Below, piece after piece: positions 41,167 to 50,561 of a stretch of 64,000 nucleotides of DNA. Both the position numbers and the translations under genes were made by a program. A model generated the notes under the pieces. The model searched no databases. It saw only the letters and a list, made by a program, of their open reading frames with translations, and was not told the origin of the DNA. This DNA comes from Pyrobaculum arsenaticum DSM 13514 (GTDB taxonomy: Archaea; Thermoproteota; Thermoprotei; Thermoproteales; Thermoproteaceae): positions 744,001 through 808,000 of the forward strand of contig NC_009376.1 of NCBI RefSeq assembly GCF_000016385.1, written 5' to 3'. Every line of letters begins with the position of its first letter. Positions within the stretch are counted from its first letter, which is position 1.

Positions 41167-42262
41167 GGCGGCACTCTTCGCATAGATACACGTGTTCGTG
41201 GGGCAACCCACTGGCCTTCAGCCTCTCGGCGAGCTTCTTGGCCATTGTTTCTGTATATGGCAGCTCCTTTCCACAAGAGGCGCACCTTGCCGGCGCGTCG
41301 CGGTAAATTACGACGGGCTCGTAGGGTCTCTTCTCCGGCTGTTGCCTAATTTCTATGACGCCCTCTGGGCATTTCTCTGCGCATACGCCGCAGGCTATGC
41401 AGAGGGCGGGGACTAGGCGGAGTTCGTGCCCCTTTATGGAGAGGGCGTCGGTGGGGCAGACGTTGACGCATGCGCCGCAGAGGGTGCACCCCTCTTTTAC
41501 CCTAACCACGCCTGCCGGCATCCCTACGGCGATGGCCAGCATCCTCGTCTGCCACCTATCGCCCGGCTCCAGCGCCGCCTTTTCGGCCTTGACGTAGAAG
41601 GTGTTGCCTTCCCTCCCCAGTGCCTGGGACCACTTCTCGACGGCGGGCCAAAGCGGGCACTTCTCGCCTCTTGAACAGTGGGCGTAGGCAACGCCGTGCT
41701 TCGCCGCTGCTAGGTATAAGTACTGCTTGGGGACGGCGGCTATGCACTTCACCCTGACCCCGTCCTCGTCTCCGTCTTCGAAGGCGTAGTCGCAGATGAA
41801 CTTAAGTGGTCTCCTCGACGTTTTTACCAAATCCGCGAGATAGGTGTCGGGCAGTGAGGGCATCTTTATGGCATCTACGGGGCACACCGAGTTGCAGAGC
41901 CCGCAGTCCACGCACAAGTCGTACTTCACCCTCACCACGGCCCTCTCCACGTATTCAAAAGCCGAGGCGGGGCAGTAGCCGGCGCAAAGCCCGCACCAGA
42001 TGCACTTATCCTGCCTCACCACGACAGTGTCCCTAAGCCTAATAAACCCCCCCGTTATGAGATCTCTACGCGTCGCCGTTTTGGCCTCCTCTGGTGGGAG
42101 GCTCTGCCACTCCGCTGTCTCTGAGTGTTTTTCAGCCACTTCTCTAAACCAATTCTCGTCGGGGCCTCTGTAGGCGAAGTAGAGAGGTGTCTGAGAAAGG
42201 AGTCTCCTAAGGTCTTGGCGGCCCCTCGCTATAATAACCGACGGCTTATCTCGTCTAATCAC
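41141..42262 (-). CDS. Polyferredoxin-type iron-sulfur protein with four 4Fe-4S motifs
   Basis: The 373-residue protein contains four CxxCxxCxxxCP clusters: CIWCGLCAGYCP, CVDCGLCNSVCP, CTLCGACVNVCP and CIACGVCAEKCP. A middle segment has three extra cysteines (KCIAAVPKQ, HCSRGEKCP), and a C-terminal CASCGK ... CEEC zinc-ribbon-like pair follows. No flavin or other cofactor domain is visible, so it is probably an electron-transfer subunit in the cytosol. Arrangement of two pairs of ferredoxin domains separated by about 130 residues is unusual. It is 15 bp downstream of the CoA-transferase gene, so they may share a transcript. Confidence 0.8.
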   Translation of the reverse strand: MIRRDKPSVIIARGRQDLRRLLSQTPLYFAYRGPDENWFREVAEKHSETAEWQSLPPEEAKTATRRDLITGGFIRLRDTVVVRQDKCIWCGLCAGYCPASAFEYVERAVVRVKYDLCVDCGLCNSVCPVDAIKMPSLPDTYLADLVKTSRRPLKFICDYAFEDGDEDGVRVKCIAAVPKQYLYLAAAKHGVAYAHCSRGEKCPLWPAVEKWSQALGREGNTFYVKAEKAALEPGDRWQTRMLAIAVGMPAGVVRVKEGCTLCGACVNVCPTDALSIKGHELRLVPALCIACGVCAEKCPEGVIEIRQQPEKRPYEPVVIYRDAPARCASCGKELPYTETMAKKLAERLKASGLPHEHVYLCEECRLNSSPSSP

Positions 42263-42277
42263 AACTGCTAATAGACG

Positions 42278-43909
42278 CTACCTTTTAACTATCTCCAGCG
42301 CCTCTTCCCTGAGTCCAAGCTTCTTATCGCAGAACAATCTCTCGTCCATTTCATCCACGCGCCTAACAACGGGCTTAAACTCCATTTTTGACAACACGTC
42401 TTTTTCGATGTCTATGCCTGGAGCCGCCTCCACCAGCTCCACGCCTCCCGGCGTTAGTCGAAAGACGGCACGTTCGGTAATGTACATCACCTCTTTCCCC
42501 TCCTCTACTGCGTATCTGCCGCTGAAGACGATCTTGTAGACTTTCTCTACGAACTTTATAATCGGCTCCTCCTCCACAACAAGCTTGCAGTCCTTTACTC
42601 TGATATTCCGCTTACCCGCTGTAAAGCCCCCAGCGAAGTAGACCCTAGGCGAGCCAAGCGCTATTACGGGGAACCCGCCGGGGCCGGGCAACCTGCCGGG
42701 GAGAAACGCCGGATTGACGTTGCCCTCCCTGTCTACTTGCATGAAGCCGAGCGAAGTGGCGTCTATTGCGCCTCCCTCGTACAAAACAAATTGTTCAGGT
42801 AGTGGGATAACTGCGTAGTGTCCCATCGCGGCGCCGAAGTCGGCATCTGGCAGAGCAATTCCGCCCCACGGCCCCGATTCAACTGTTAGGTGGATAAAAT
42901 CGTCGAGCTGTTCTTCTCTTATCACGTCGGCGGCCAACGCCGGGATGCCGATGCCTAGGTTCACGATCACCGGCCTGCCGAGCTTCTTCACGAGATTTAC
43001 AAGCTCTACCACAACTCTCCTTGCTATAACCTTTTCCGCTGTGAGGGGGACTGGCTCATAAGCTACTTTATACGGCTCATCCCCGCTGATAATTGGGTTT
43101 AAGTCGAAAGATGCAGTTTGCCAGTGGTATTTCTCCACCTCGGTCCCCCTCCTAGTAACCACCACATAGTCGACTAGAGGCCCGGGCACAACGACGTGTT
43201 TGGGGTGGATCTCCCCAAGCGTCACAGTTCGCAAGACCTGGGCGATGACAACGCCGCCGGGATGGGCCTTGACGGCTTCAACAATTGACAACACCGAGCC
43301 GTAAATAGCCTCCTGCTCCATGCTCAAATTACCGATCTCATCCGCCGTCGTGGCTCTTATAAGCCCAACATTAGGCTTCGGCGCCTTGTAGAGTAGGTAC
43401 TCTCTTCTCCCCATTTCAACAAGTTCAATTGTTACTGTCTTCCTCTCTTTTGCCAAGTCGTTGAGAAAACCGCCGTCTTGGCGAGGATCTATAAAAGTAC
43501 CCAGCCCCACTCTGCTGAAGACGCCCGGAGCACCGACAGCCACCGTCCTCAGCCACCTCGTAACTATGCCTATAGGCCAGGTATAGGCCTCGACTAAGTT
43601 CTTAATTACAGCCTTCTGCAACTCCGGGGCCCAGCCGTAGAACGGCAGAAGAAAACCTCTGACAAAATCCTGGTCGGGATTTTCTAGAATCAGCTTCCCG
43701 ATTTTATCTAAGCCAAAACCCGGGATGGCAGGTATGGCGTCAGAGATAATAAACAAGTTTCTAGGATGCCCACTTTTCCTGTAAGCATTTATCAATTCGT
43801 CAATAAGATAGAAGGGCGACGTCGCCGCGTTGAAGCCCGAAATCGCCACTACGGCATTATCTGGAATCTTAGAAATAGCCTCAGGAGCGGAGACAAATTT
43901 CCTAATCAC
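42278..43909 (-). CDS. Acyl-CoA:acetate/propionate CoA-transferase-like (family I, fused alpha-beta)
   Basis: At 543 residues it has the length of single-chain family I CoA-transferases. The N-half has AISGFNAATSPFYLIDEL and GLGTFIDPRQDGG; the C-half has VNLGIGIPALAADV and the VESGPWGGI stretch with the catalytic Glu position (ES/EG-type loop). These enzymes move CoA between short-chain acyl-CoA and acetate or similar acids. Substrate cannot be told from sequence. It lies between an acyl-CoA dehydrogenase pseudogene and a polyferredoxin on the same strand, suggesting a short-chain acyl-CoA oxidation locus. Confidence 0.82.
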   Translation of the reverse strand: MIRKFVSAPEAISKIPDNAVVAISGFNAATSPFYLIDELINAYRKSGHPRNLFIISDAIPAIPGFGLDKIGKLILENPDQDFVRGFLLPFYGWAPELQKAVIKNLVEAYTWPIGIVTRWLRTVAVGAPGVFSRVGLGTFIDPRQDGGFLNDLAKERKTVTIELVEMGRREYLLYKAPKPNVGLIRATTADEIGNLSMEQEAIYGSVLSIVEAVKAHPGGVVIAQVLRTVTLGEIHPKHVVVPGPLVDYVVVTRRGTEVEKYHWQTASFDLNPIISGDEPYKVAYEPVPLTAEKVIARRVVVELVNLVKKLGRPVIVNLGIGIPALAADVIREEQLDDFIHLTVESGPWGGIALPDADFGAAMGHYAVIPLPEQFVLYEGGAIDATSLGFMQVDREGNVNPAFLPGRLPGPGGFPVIALGSPRVYFAGGFTAGKRNIRVKDCKLVVEEEPIIKFVEKVYKIVFSGRYAVEEGKEVMYITERAVFRLTPGGVELVEAAPGIDIEKDVLSKMEFKPVVRRVDEMDERLFCDKKLGLREEALEIVKR

Positions 43910-44002
43910 GGCTTTGTTTAGGTATATTTGTTAAAACTAGTTTAAGGCAGAAGCGTATAAAAATTCCTGTTTTTGACGAAGCGACAAATCGTCGGCCTAT
44001 CG

Positions 44003-45627
44003 TTACGACATCCAGTATAACCCCTCTGCGCCTTTTTTAACAAGGTCAGAATCAATTTCCTTACCAGCTATTTCCGTATAGAGGTAAATTTTGCTAAGCG
44101 CCAAGGCCCAGCCCTCGCCGAGCTCCTCGGCCCATCCCTGGTAATAAGTAGCAGCGGCGGTTTTCCCAACTGCTGAGAGAAGTTTTTTTGAATGAAGCTC
44201 AACACCGTCTTCTAGCGCTCTTCTTGATAAATCTTTCACGTTGTCCAAGGCTGCGAAAAGGATGTGTCTCGCCTCGTCGTCTCGAAGATTATTTATCCTA
44301 GTGGACACCTCCTCGATAAACGCCTTGCCCCCGTTTTTCCTATAGAAAACCTCCGCCATGTCGAGAGATTGTATATTACTCGTGCCCTCCCATATAGCCG
44401 TGACCAAGGCGTCTCTATGTATCTTAGCCAAGGGAAACTCTTCCAAGAAGCCGATGCCGCCCAACAACTCCATGGAGTATCTAGTAATGTCAATAGAAGC
44501 CCAAGCCGCCAAGTTTTTTACAATATGAGTCAACAGCCGGGCGTAGTGGTAAGTCTGCGAATACGGCGGCTTTCCCCCCATGCCCCATCGCTAAAAGCCT
44601 TAGCCGCAACGAGAGTTAGAAGAAGATTTGCCTGCAACTTCGCCTCCATCTCTACTAAATCCCTTAGATATAGAGGATGTTCCACAAGCCTCTTGCCAAA
44701 AGCCCTTCTCTCGTTGCCGTAGAGATAAGCCTCCCACAGAGCCTTCCTCGCCAAGCCAAGCCCAGCAGTAGAGTTATCAATACGGGCAATCGTGAGTATC
44801 TCCAGAGCTATGTAGATACCGGCATCTAAAGAGCCTAGCAACACCGCCTCTGTGTCTTTTAATTCAACCTCACCTGTGGGTACAGTGACGGTCCCCAACT
44901 TATCTTTAAGTCTCAGTATCTTCCAGTTAGGCGAGCCATCTTGCCTATACGCAGGAGCAAAAAAAGTGGCAACGCCCTTTGCGCCAGGTCTCGGAGGCGC
45001 GGGCTTCGCCGTGATGATCGCCGCGTCTGCCAACCCCACATTACTGGTAAAATACTTAATACCCCTCAGCCTCCACACGCCGTCGGCCCCTCTATCCGCC
45101 ACGGCCTCCAAACCGCCTAAGTCGCTACCAGCCTGCACCTCGGTGTAAAAAGTAGCGCCTAGCCACGGCCTTTCACTTTTCAAAAAATTAGGCAGGTACA
45201 AAGCCCTAGCCTCATCGTCGCCGTATTTGGCAAGCCCGTAGGCAGTTTGTTCCGTTACAGTAATAGTGCAGAAAAACCCGGCATCGGAAATCAAGTAACC
45301 CGACACGAAGTGGTATAACAAATCCCGCTCACGGGTAATAGTCTTAGACACAATTCCGAATCTCAACAAGTCGTATATCGTCTGGAGATGGCTTGGAGAA
45401 ACCTGTACATAATTCACCTCCTCGCCCCTTACGCTCCATCTTTTTAAAACCGGCTTAGCGTAGTGGTCAACATAGTAAGCTTCTTCAATCATCTTCGTAG
45501 AGACGTATCCCCCCAAGGTGTCTAGGTCAGAATCCCCCACAAAGCTTAGATAACTAAGAAAAAGTTGAAGCGGCTTATCTCTGCGATAATAATTCTTGCC
45601 TGTGCTAAGCCATAAATAATTAAACAC
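44003..45627 (-). pseudogene. Acyl-CoA dehydrogenase split by a frameshift at a G6 run
   Basis: The N-terminal part (45627-44580) contains the FAD/acyl-binding landmarks TVTEQTAYGLAKYGDDE, GATFYTEVQAGSD and GIKYFTSNVGLADA; the C-terminal part (to 44003) contains LLGGIGFLEEFPLAKIHRDA and IWEGTSNIQSLD of AidB-like members. At 44574-44579 six Cs (six Gs in coding sense) sit at the switch; one more G gives an uninterrupted AWGGKPPYSQTYHYARL. Except for this, both halves are well preserved, so the lesion is recent, a phase-variable state, or a sequencing error. The GTG at 45627 is about 22 nt from ATTTAAATA. Confidence 0.8.
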
Positions 45628-45849
45628 ATTACACGAATTTATTCTCTATTTAAATATTACCATTCTTAGAAAAATCGAGTAGCAATTTACACAATCACTA
45701 TTTCAATTGAGATAAACCACTATCTATAATAATAGAAAAATCGCCGCGGTTACGTAACCTGTAATCTTTACAGCTAAGGTTTCGTATACAGACGCCTAAT
45801 GCTTGGCGCAACCCTCAGAGATTATTGTTTTCTGGGTTTCCACGCAAGC

Positions 45850-46284
45850 TTAGTGGCATTGGCTGTGTACCACATACTTTAACAGTGATAGGTCTTTCAG
45901 GTTCTCAACTGAAATTTTCAAAGTCCTATCTGTTACGTCACAGTAAAAAGAAAGTTCAAGATACAACCTCCCATTTTTCTCCTTTAATCTGTAAAAACCT
46001 TCGTGTCCGTTGATTATAATCCTCTCCCCGTTAGCCCTCCTCTTCCCGGGTTTCACCGAGATCCTCAGAGGGTATGCATCGGCGCCGTCTCGCAGGAAGT
46101 GCATGACCTCGCCGTCTCTAACCCACTTCGCACCCCCTACCTCTACATGCCTAAAAACGTCAGACGCCATCGGCATTATTACCACCCTCCACCCCGGAGG
46201 CGTAGTGAGGACGAGGAAGTTGTACACCCCCAACAGCCTATTCCCCACCGCTATGGCGTGCCACGAGAATTCAGTGGACGTCAT
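45850..46284 (-). CDS. Hypothetical protein at the end of the ArsA-like cluster
   Basis: 144 residues, mostly beta: EFSWHAIAVGNRLLGVYNFLVLTTPPGWRVVIMP, VEVGGAKWVRDGEVMHFL and LYLELSFYCDVTDRTLKI. No family recognised. The ATG at 46284 overlaps the stop of the upstream 86-residue gene, so it is the last gene of the five-gene minus-strand operon with the two ArsA-like ATPases. The frame extends upstream to 46419, but that part is antisense-free overlap with the upstream gene and unlikely. Confidence 0.55.
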   Translation of the reverse strand: MTSTEFSWHAIAVGNRLLGVYNFLVLTTPPGWRVVIMPMASDVFRHVEVGGAKWVRDGEVMHFLRDGADAYPLRISVKPGKRRANGERIIINGHEGFYRLKEKNGRLYLELSFYCDVTDRTLKISVENLKDLSLLKYVVHSQCH

Positions 46285-46531
46285 ACTCTGCCAGTTCCTC
46301 AAACACGTCGTGTTCCCTCGCCGCTTCTCTTCTGAGAACTCCAAGCTGGGGTAGTGCGTAGGGTAAAAGCCTGAGGGAGTAGTAGCTGGTGAGCATGGGA
46401 ACTCCCACAAAATCGCCAAAAATGAGGAGGTTGATAAGAGTCTGGTACTGTAGAAAAAGCTTGGCTGTTTCTCTGTAGAGATCTAGGTAGAAAAGCCCGT
46501 AGAGGAAGTCGCGTACCTTCTCCTTAAACAT
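46271..46531 (-). CDS. 86-residue partner of ArsA-like ATPase (copy 2)
   Basis: 86 residues. The core LINLLIFGDFVGVPMLTSYYSLRLLPYALPQL is nearly matched by the protein at 48505-48765 (NLFMLITLGDMLGIPILPPYYSLRLMPYVFPNI). The shared pattern GD-x2-G-x-P-x-L-x3-YYSLRL-x-PY, with a hydrophobic first half, suggests a membrane-associated helix pair. It overlaps the preceding ArsA-like gene by 8 bp. No known family. Paralogy plus linkage to paralogous ATPases suggests a specific two-protein system. Confidence 0.7.
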   Translation of the reverse strand: MFKEKVRDFLYGLFYLDLYRETAKLFLQYQTLINLLIFGDFVGVPMLTSYYSLRLLPYALPQLGVLRREAAREHDVFEELAEYDVH

Positions 46532-47507
46532 GTACTAGCTCTTTCATAAACTGCCGTAGCCTATCAACTCCCACGATCTCCTCTGGGAACATCCTCACCT
46601 TTGCCAATATATCCGACCCGAAGAGGGTCTTAATCAGTTCAAGATTTCTCGCCTGCTCGTCGTACTTGCTCTTTATGAACCCGGTGGTGTCGCTGGCCGC
46701 CTCTTCGCTTGGGATAACCATATTCACCACCACGCCGCCGTAGGGAATCTCGTAGGCCCTCACCATTTCTACAAATCTCTGAACCACAGAGATGGAAAGG
46801 ACTGTGGGTATCGTGACGAAGACGAACCTAGTCGCCGATGGGTCGGTTAGCACCTTCCGCACCTGCATGTACCGGTTGTACATGTCTTGTAGCTCTAGGA
46901 GTATGGGGTCCTTCTCAAGCTCCTTTGCCACCTTGTCCTTTCTAAACGACAGCTGCTCTTTCAAGGCCAAGGTCTCTTTTCTGAGCTTTATTGTCCTCTG
47001 CAACCACGCACCGTATAGCTTGGAAAGGCCGATGAGCCTCACGGCGTTGGCCACTGCAGCCATGTCGAAGACGACGCGGTCGTACTGTGCCCCCTCCTTC
47101 AGCACCACATCCATCATTTTGTCGAAGGCGGCGGCCTCGTGGAAGGCCGGGTTTGTAGTGGCGATGTCCACCAGCGGCTTTATGTCAATAGAAAGCTCTG
47201 CCATTTTCAACAACTCCTTTAGCAGATTTGTGATCCTCACCTTGTACTTCTCCACAATGTCGTCGTACTGCACCTCCACGGCCCAGAGGTTCTTCACGCC
47301 GGCTACTTGTTTAACCACGCCGCCTGAGAGGTCTTGTTGAAACACAGAAGTGAGGGAGTGCACTGGGTTGAAGGAGGCCAGAAGCGTCTTCTCCCCGGCC
47401 TCCTCAGCGAGGTACAGCGCAGTGGCGGCGGCCACCACGGTTTTGCCGACGCCCCCCTTTCCGCCGAAGAAGAGGTATTTAACCCGCTGGGACAGCAACT
47501 GCTTCAT
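46524..47507 (-). CDS. ArsA/Get3-like P-loop ATPase with altered switch motifs (copy 2)
   Basis: 327 residues with deviant Walker A FGGKGGVGKT (residues 14-23) of the ArsA/Get3/MinD class. The usual switch sequences are changed: SFNPVHSLTSVF replaces the typical DPAHS, and the Walker-B/switch region reads FDMAAVANAVRLI without the Gly-His-Thr of classical ArsA. ATP binding is likely, but coupling may differ. The ATG at 47507 overlaps the stop of copy 1 by 4 bp; an upstream ATG at 47540 is also open. The predicted partner is the 86-residue protein next to it. Arsenite export is not indicated, since no ArsB is present. Confidence 0.75.
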   Translation of the reverse strand: MKQLLSQRVKYLFFGGKGGVGKTVVAAATALYLAEEAGEKTLLASFNPVHSLTSVFQQDLSGGVVKQVAGVKNLWAVEVQYDDIVEKYKVRITNLLKELLKMAELSIDIKPLVDIATTNPAFHEAAAFDKMMDVVLKEGAQYDRVVFDMAAVANAVRLIGLSKLYGAWLQRTIKLRKETLALKEQLSFRKDKVAKELEKDPILLELQDMYNRYMQVRKVLTDPSATRFVFVTIPTVLSISVVQRFVEMVRAYEIPYGGVVVNMVIPSEEAASDTTGFIKSKYDEQARNLELIKTLFGSDILAKVRMFPEEIVGVDRLRQFMKELVHV

Positions 47508-48508
47508 ATGTAGTCCTCCAGCTTCTTGCTTGGGCTCCACAACTCCTCTGCAACTAGGCGGAGCGTGTCGAGCCCTTTGGGCTCTCTGTTGAGCATAGGA
47601 GTCACGGCCACGACGTATTTGCCGAACTTCTCGGCAATCTCCGCCATGTAGCGCCTCTGCTCCTCCACCTTCTTCCGCAGGTACAGCGGCGCGTCGGGCT
47701 TCTTCGCCAGCTCTGGGGGGTATACCTGGTTCACCACAATGCCGGTGAGCTTAAGGCCTAGGGACTGGAACATCTCAAGAGCCTTCTCCGTGTCAAGAAT
47801 GATCATCCTCTCCGGGGTCATAACCATCATAAAGGCCGTGGTCTCGGTGTTCATGATAATGTCGCGGAACTTGAGAATGCGCCCCCTTATGTACTCCAGC
47901 TCGTTCAAGATCTCGTCTTCGTAAGTAACCTTCTGCCTCTTGAGCGAGGCGGCCACCCTCCCGTACTCGTAGGCCTGCTTCCTCAGCTCAGTTATCTTGT
48001 CCACCCACTTGCTGATCACGTCTGCAATGGCTATCATCCTAATCCCGTGGCCGAAGGGGGGCATGTCGAAGACGTAGTAGTCGTACTTCCCCTCGGACAC
48101 GACGTCCACCATGGCGTCGTACACCGCGCTTTCGTACATGGCGGGCTCGGCCGCGGCGCTGTCGATATACTCCTCGATGTCTGGCGGCAGTTTATCCAGC
48201 TTGTACATGTCGATGATCTTCTTCTTTATCGACGAGACGTATTCGTTTATTTTCTTATCGGCGTCTATCTCCATGACGTAGAGGTTCTCCGCAAGTTTTA
48301 CCTCCCCCTTGCCGAAGACGTTCTGCTCAAACACGTCGCTAAGCGAGGCCTGGGGGTCTGTGCTGAATACGAGCGTTTTCTTCCCCATCGAGGACAACTT
48401 GACGGAGGTGGCGGCGCTCAGCGTGGTCTTGCCCAAGCCGCCCTTCCCCGCGTAGATAAAAACCCTCAGCTTAGGATTGGCCTCTAGAAGCCCCTTGAGC
48501 CCCCTCAT
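47504..48508 (-). CDS. ArsA/Get3-like P-loop ATPase (copy 1)
   Basis: 334 residues. Deviant Walker A YAGKGGLGKTT (19-29), switch I STDPQASLSDVF and Walker-B/switch II FDMPPFGHGIRM are well preserved, so this is the catalytically canonical copy. Get3/ArsA proteins use ATP to move tail-anchored proteins or drive arsenite pumps, and archaeal members are often of unknown role. Both flanks overlap neighbours by 4 bp: the 86-residue protein upstream (48505-48508) and the second ATPase downstream. The two ATPases may act as a heterodimer. Confidence 0.8.
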   Translation of the reverse strand: MRGLKGLLEANPKLRVFIYAGKGGLGKTTLSAATSVKLSSMGKKTLVFSTDPQASLSDVFEQNVFGKGEVKLAENLYVMEIDADKKINEYVSSIKKKIIDMYKLDKLPPDIEEYIDSAAAEPAMYESAVYDAMVDVVSEGKYDYYVFDMPPFGHGIRMIAIADVISKWVDKITELRKQAYEYGRVAASLKRQKVTYEDEILNELEYIRGRILKFRDIIMNTETTAFMMVMTPERMIILDTEKALEMFQSLGLKLTGIVVNQVYPPELAKKPDAPLYLRKKVEEQRRYMAEIAEKFGKYVVAVTPMLNREPKGLDTLRLVAEELWSPSKKLEDYI

Positions 48509-48765
48509 GATACTAGATCCGTCACGTCTCTCTCCCTTAGCATGAAGCGCTTCCAGTTCTGGATATTGGGGAACACGTAGGGCATTAGGCGTAGTGAGTA
48601 GTATGGCGGCAGGATCGGGATCCCCAGCATGTCGCCCAGGGTGATAAGCATGAACAGGTTGTCGATCTGTGCCTTAATTTTCATTATGGTAGTTGCTTGT
48701 CCATGAACAGTTAGCCCCTCTACCACATCTCTTAGTCTGTCTAAAAATTTCATGGGTTCCCCCAA
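48505..48765 (-). CDS. 86-residue partner of ArsA-like ATPase (copy 1)
   Basis: 86 residues: KFLDRLRDVVEGL, then NLFMLITLGDMLGIPILPPYYSLRLMPYVFPNI, then WKRFMLRERDVTDL. It is paralogous to 46271-46531, and the pair flanks the two ATPase genes in a mirror-like order. An alternative ATG at 48753 (MKFLDRL) is possible. First gene of the cluster, 4 nt from the CstA stop, so it may be transcribed with CstA. Confidence 0.7.
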   Translation of the reverse strand: MGEPMKFLDRLRDVVEGLTVHGQATTIMKIKAQIDNLFMLITLGDMLGIPILPPYYSLRLMPYVFPNIQNWKRFMLRERDVTDLVS

Positions 48766-48769
48766 CTGT

Positions 48770-50548
48770 TTATTTAAATACTTTTGTGTCGCCCCGTCTA
48801 TACTTGATCCATCCGGTGATTAAGTAATAGGTCGTTATTGCGCCCAGGATTAAGAGTAGCGCTCCAAAGGCCGCCGAGATGTAGTTCGACACAGAGACAA
48901 TCCAGTTCCCGTATAGGGCAGCAGCCGCGGCCTGCACGCCTATCGGCTTATTCATCGCGGCGTAGAGGCCGTAGACGTAGGTCTCCCATGCCAGCGCCGC
49001 CAGCGTTGTGATAGCCATGAAGATACCCGGTATGAAAACGTAGGCAGTGGGCTTCTTCACGCTGGCTAGGAATATGGCGACTAACAGAAGCGCCAGCCCG
49101 GCGAGAAGCTGGTTGGTGCCGCCGAAGAAGATCCAGAGGTTGGTCCAGCTTCCGACAAAGGCAAGAAAGCCTGCTATTATTAGGATTAGAATTGGTGATA
49201 TGAACTTGTTGCCCAGGGGGCTCTCCTCGAAAAGCTCTGCCATGATGAGGCGGAAGACCCTTACGAAGAGCATTGAGGTAATGAGACCCATCACAGTTAC
49301 GAATATGCCGTAGAGAATGTTCATATATACGTCGGGAACCTGTAGTAGCTTAGTTGTAAGGAGCGTTGCACCTTGTACATACGCCGCGGCGCCCGCAGGC
49401 GGTTGCGAAAGCACCATGACGGCGGCTATGGAGGAGAGAGCTACGGCGCCCTCGGTCATCATCGCGCCGCCCCCAACAGGTAGGGCATCCGTCTCGTACT
49501 CGAGCTGCTTGGGAGTCAGCCCAGAGGAGACAAGACTATGCCACCCCGATATGGCTCCACACGCAATGGTTACAAATAGGATTGGCCAGAGAGGCCCGCC
49601 TTGCGCGTTCTGTAGGGGATCTACGTAAAGGGCTTTCATTGGCGTCTGCTGTATGGTCAGTCCGGTAAGCGGGGTGAATATTGCGGCTATTAGCACTAGA
49701 ACAAGCGCTATGATGCTGGGCAGATAGCCCACGTAGACCGTGGGCAGGAGGAACCTAGGCATCGGCGTCACTGCCGCAATGTAGTAAAGCACCGATAGGA
49801 CTAATAGCCAGAAGAGGACGGTGTTTGTACCGGGATAGGTAAGCGAGGGGTTGAAGTTGTGTGCTTTGAAGAAGTCCTGTGGGTCAAGGAAGTTGGTCCC
49901 CGGCGCCCTGACTGCCGGCACAAGCGTCACAAGGAAGTAGCCCACGAGCACAATGCCGAGAGCCACCACAGTGGCGATGAGGACATCCATTCTCATGCGG
50001 AAAACTAACGCGCCGAACACAACGCCGCCGAGGAGGACAAAGAGCACAGCGGTGAAGGTCCCCGGCACTCTGTTCAACACGTCAATGATAACCCACTCGA
50101 AAACTGCGGTTATAATTATTAGGTAGAATATGAGGTATATCAACAAGATTTTTCTCGCTCTATCGCCCAGTAGCTTATAGGTTATGGGGCCCATCGACCT
50201 CCCCTCGTTTCTCAGCGACATCATCATTGCGCTGTAGTCTTGTACCCAGCCGATGAACATGTTGCCCAGGATTACCCACAGCAACGCCGGCACCCAGCCG
50301 AAGAAGAGCACTGCGGTGAGGGGGCCTACTATGGGCCCCAGCGCCGCCACTGATTTAAACTGGTATCCAAATAGCACGTATTTAGACACGGGGAAGTACT
50401 CTACGCCGTCGAAGTATAGCCTAGCAGGCGTCGGCCTGTTAGGATCGGTTTCCCATATCTTTTTGTCAACCCACCTAGCGTAGAATAGATACGTCAAAAA
50501 ATAAGCCACAAGCCCAATTAATATGTACGGACCTGGGGTATTCAGCAT
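48770..50548 (-). CDS. cstA: CstA family carbon-starvation/peptide or pyruvate transporter
   Basis: 592-residue polytopic membrane protein. The conserved N-terminal GVEYFPVSKYVLFGYQFKSVAALGPIVGPLTA and the WVQDYSAMMMSLRNEG loop are diagnostic of CstA. The second half (GAISGWHSLVSSGLTPKQLEYETDALPVG) is the usual sodium-symporter-like core. Family members import peptides or pyruvate. The length is within the archaeal range. It begins 30 nt from the promoter-like TATATAAGTATTATTTTTTA and is followed by the ArsA-like module. Confidence 0.9.
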   Translation of the reverse strand: MLNTPGPYILIGLVAYFLTYLFYARWVDKKIWETDPNRPTPARLYFDGVEYFPVSKYVLFGYQFKSVAALGPIVGPLTAVLFFGWVPALLWVILGNMFIGWVQDYSAMMMSLRNEGRSMGPITYKLLGDRARKILLIYLIFYLIIITAVFEWVIIDVLNRVPGTFTAVLFVLLGGVVFGALVFRMRMDVLIATVVALGIVLVGYFLVTLVPAVRAPGTNFLDPQDFFKAHNFNPSLTYPGTNTVLFWLLVLSVLYYIAAVTPMPRFLLPTVYVGYLPSIIALVLVLIAAIFTPLTGLTIQQTPMKALYVDPLQNAQGGPLWPILFVTIACGAISGWHSLVSSGLTPKQLEYETDALPVGGGAMMTEGAVALSSIAAVMVLSQPPAGAAAYVQGATLLTTKLLQVPDVYMNILYGIFVTVMGLITSMLFVRVFRLIMAELFEESPLGNKFISPILILIIAGFLAFVGSWTNLWIFFGGTNQLLAGLALLLVAIFLASVKKPTAYVFIPGIFMAITTLAALAWETYVYGLYAAMNKPIGVQAAAAALYGNWIVSVSNYISAAFGALLLILGAITTYYLITGWIKYRRGDTKVFK

Positions 50549-50561
50549 GTAGTAAAATTTT

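Noticed and set aside
46524..48508. Arsenite resistance operon
   Set aside because: The ATPases are ArsA-like, but no ArsB/Acr3 or ArsR is present, and copy 2 has altered switch motifs.
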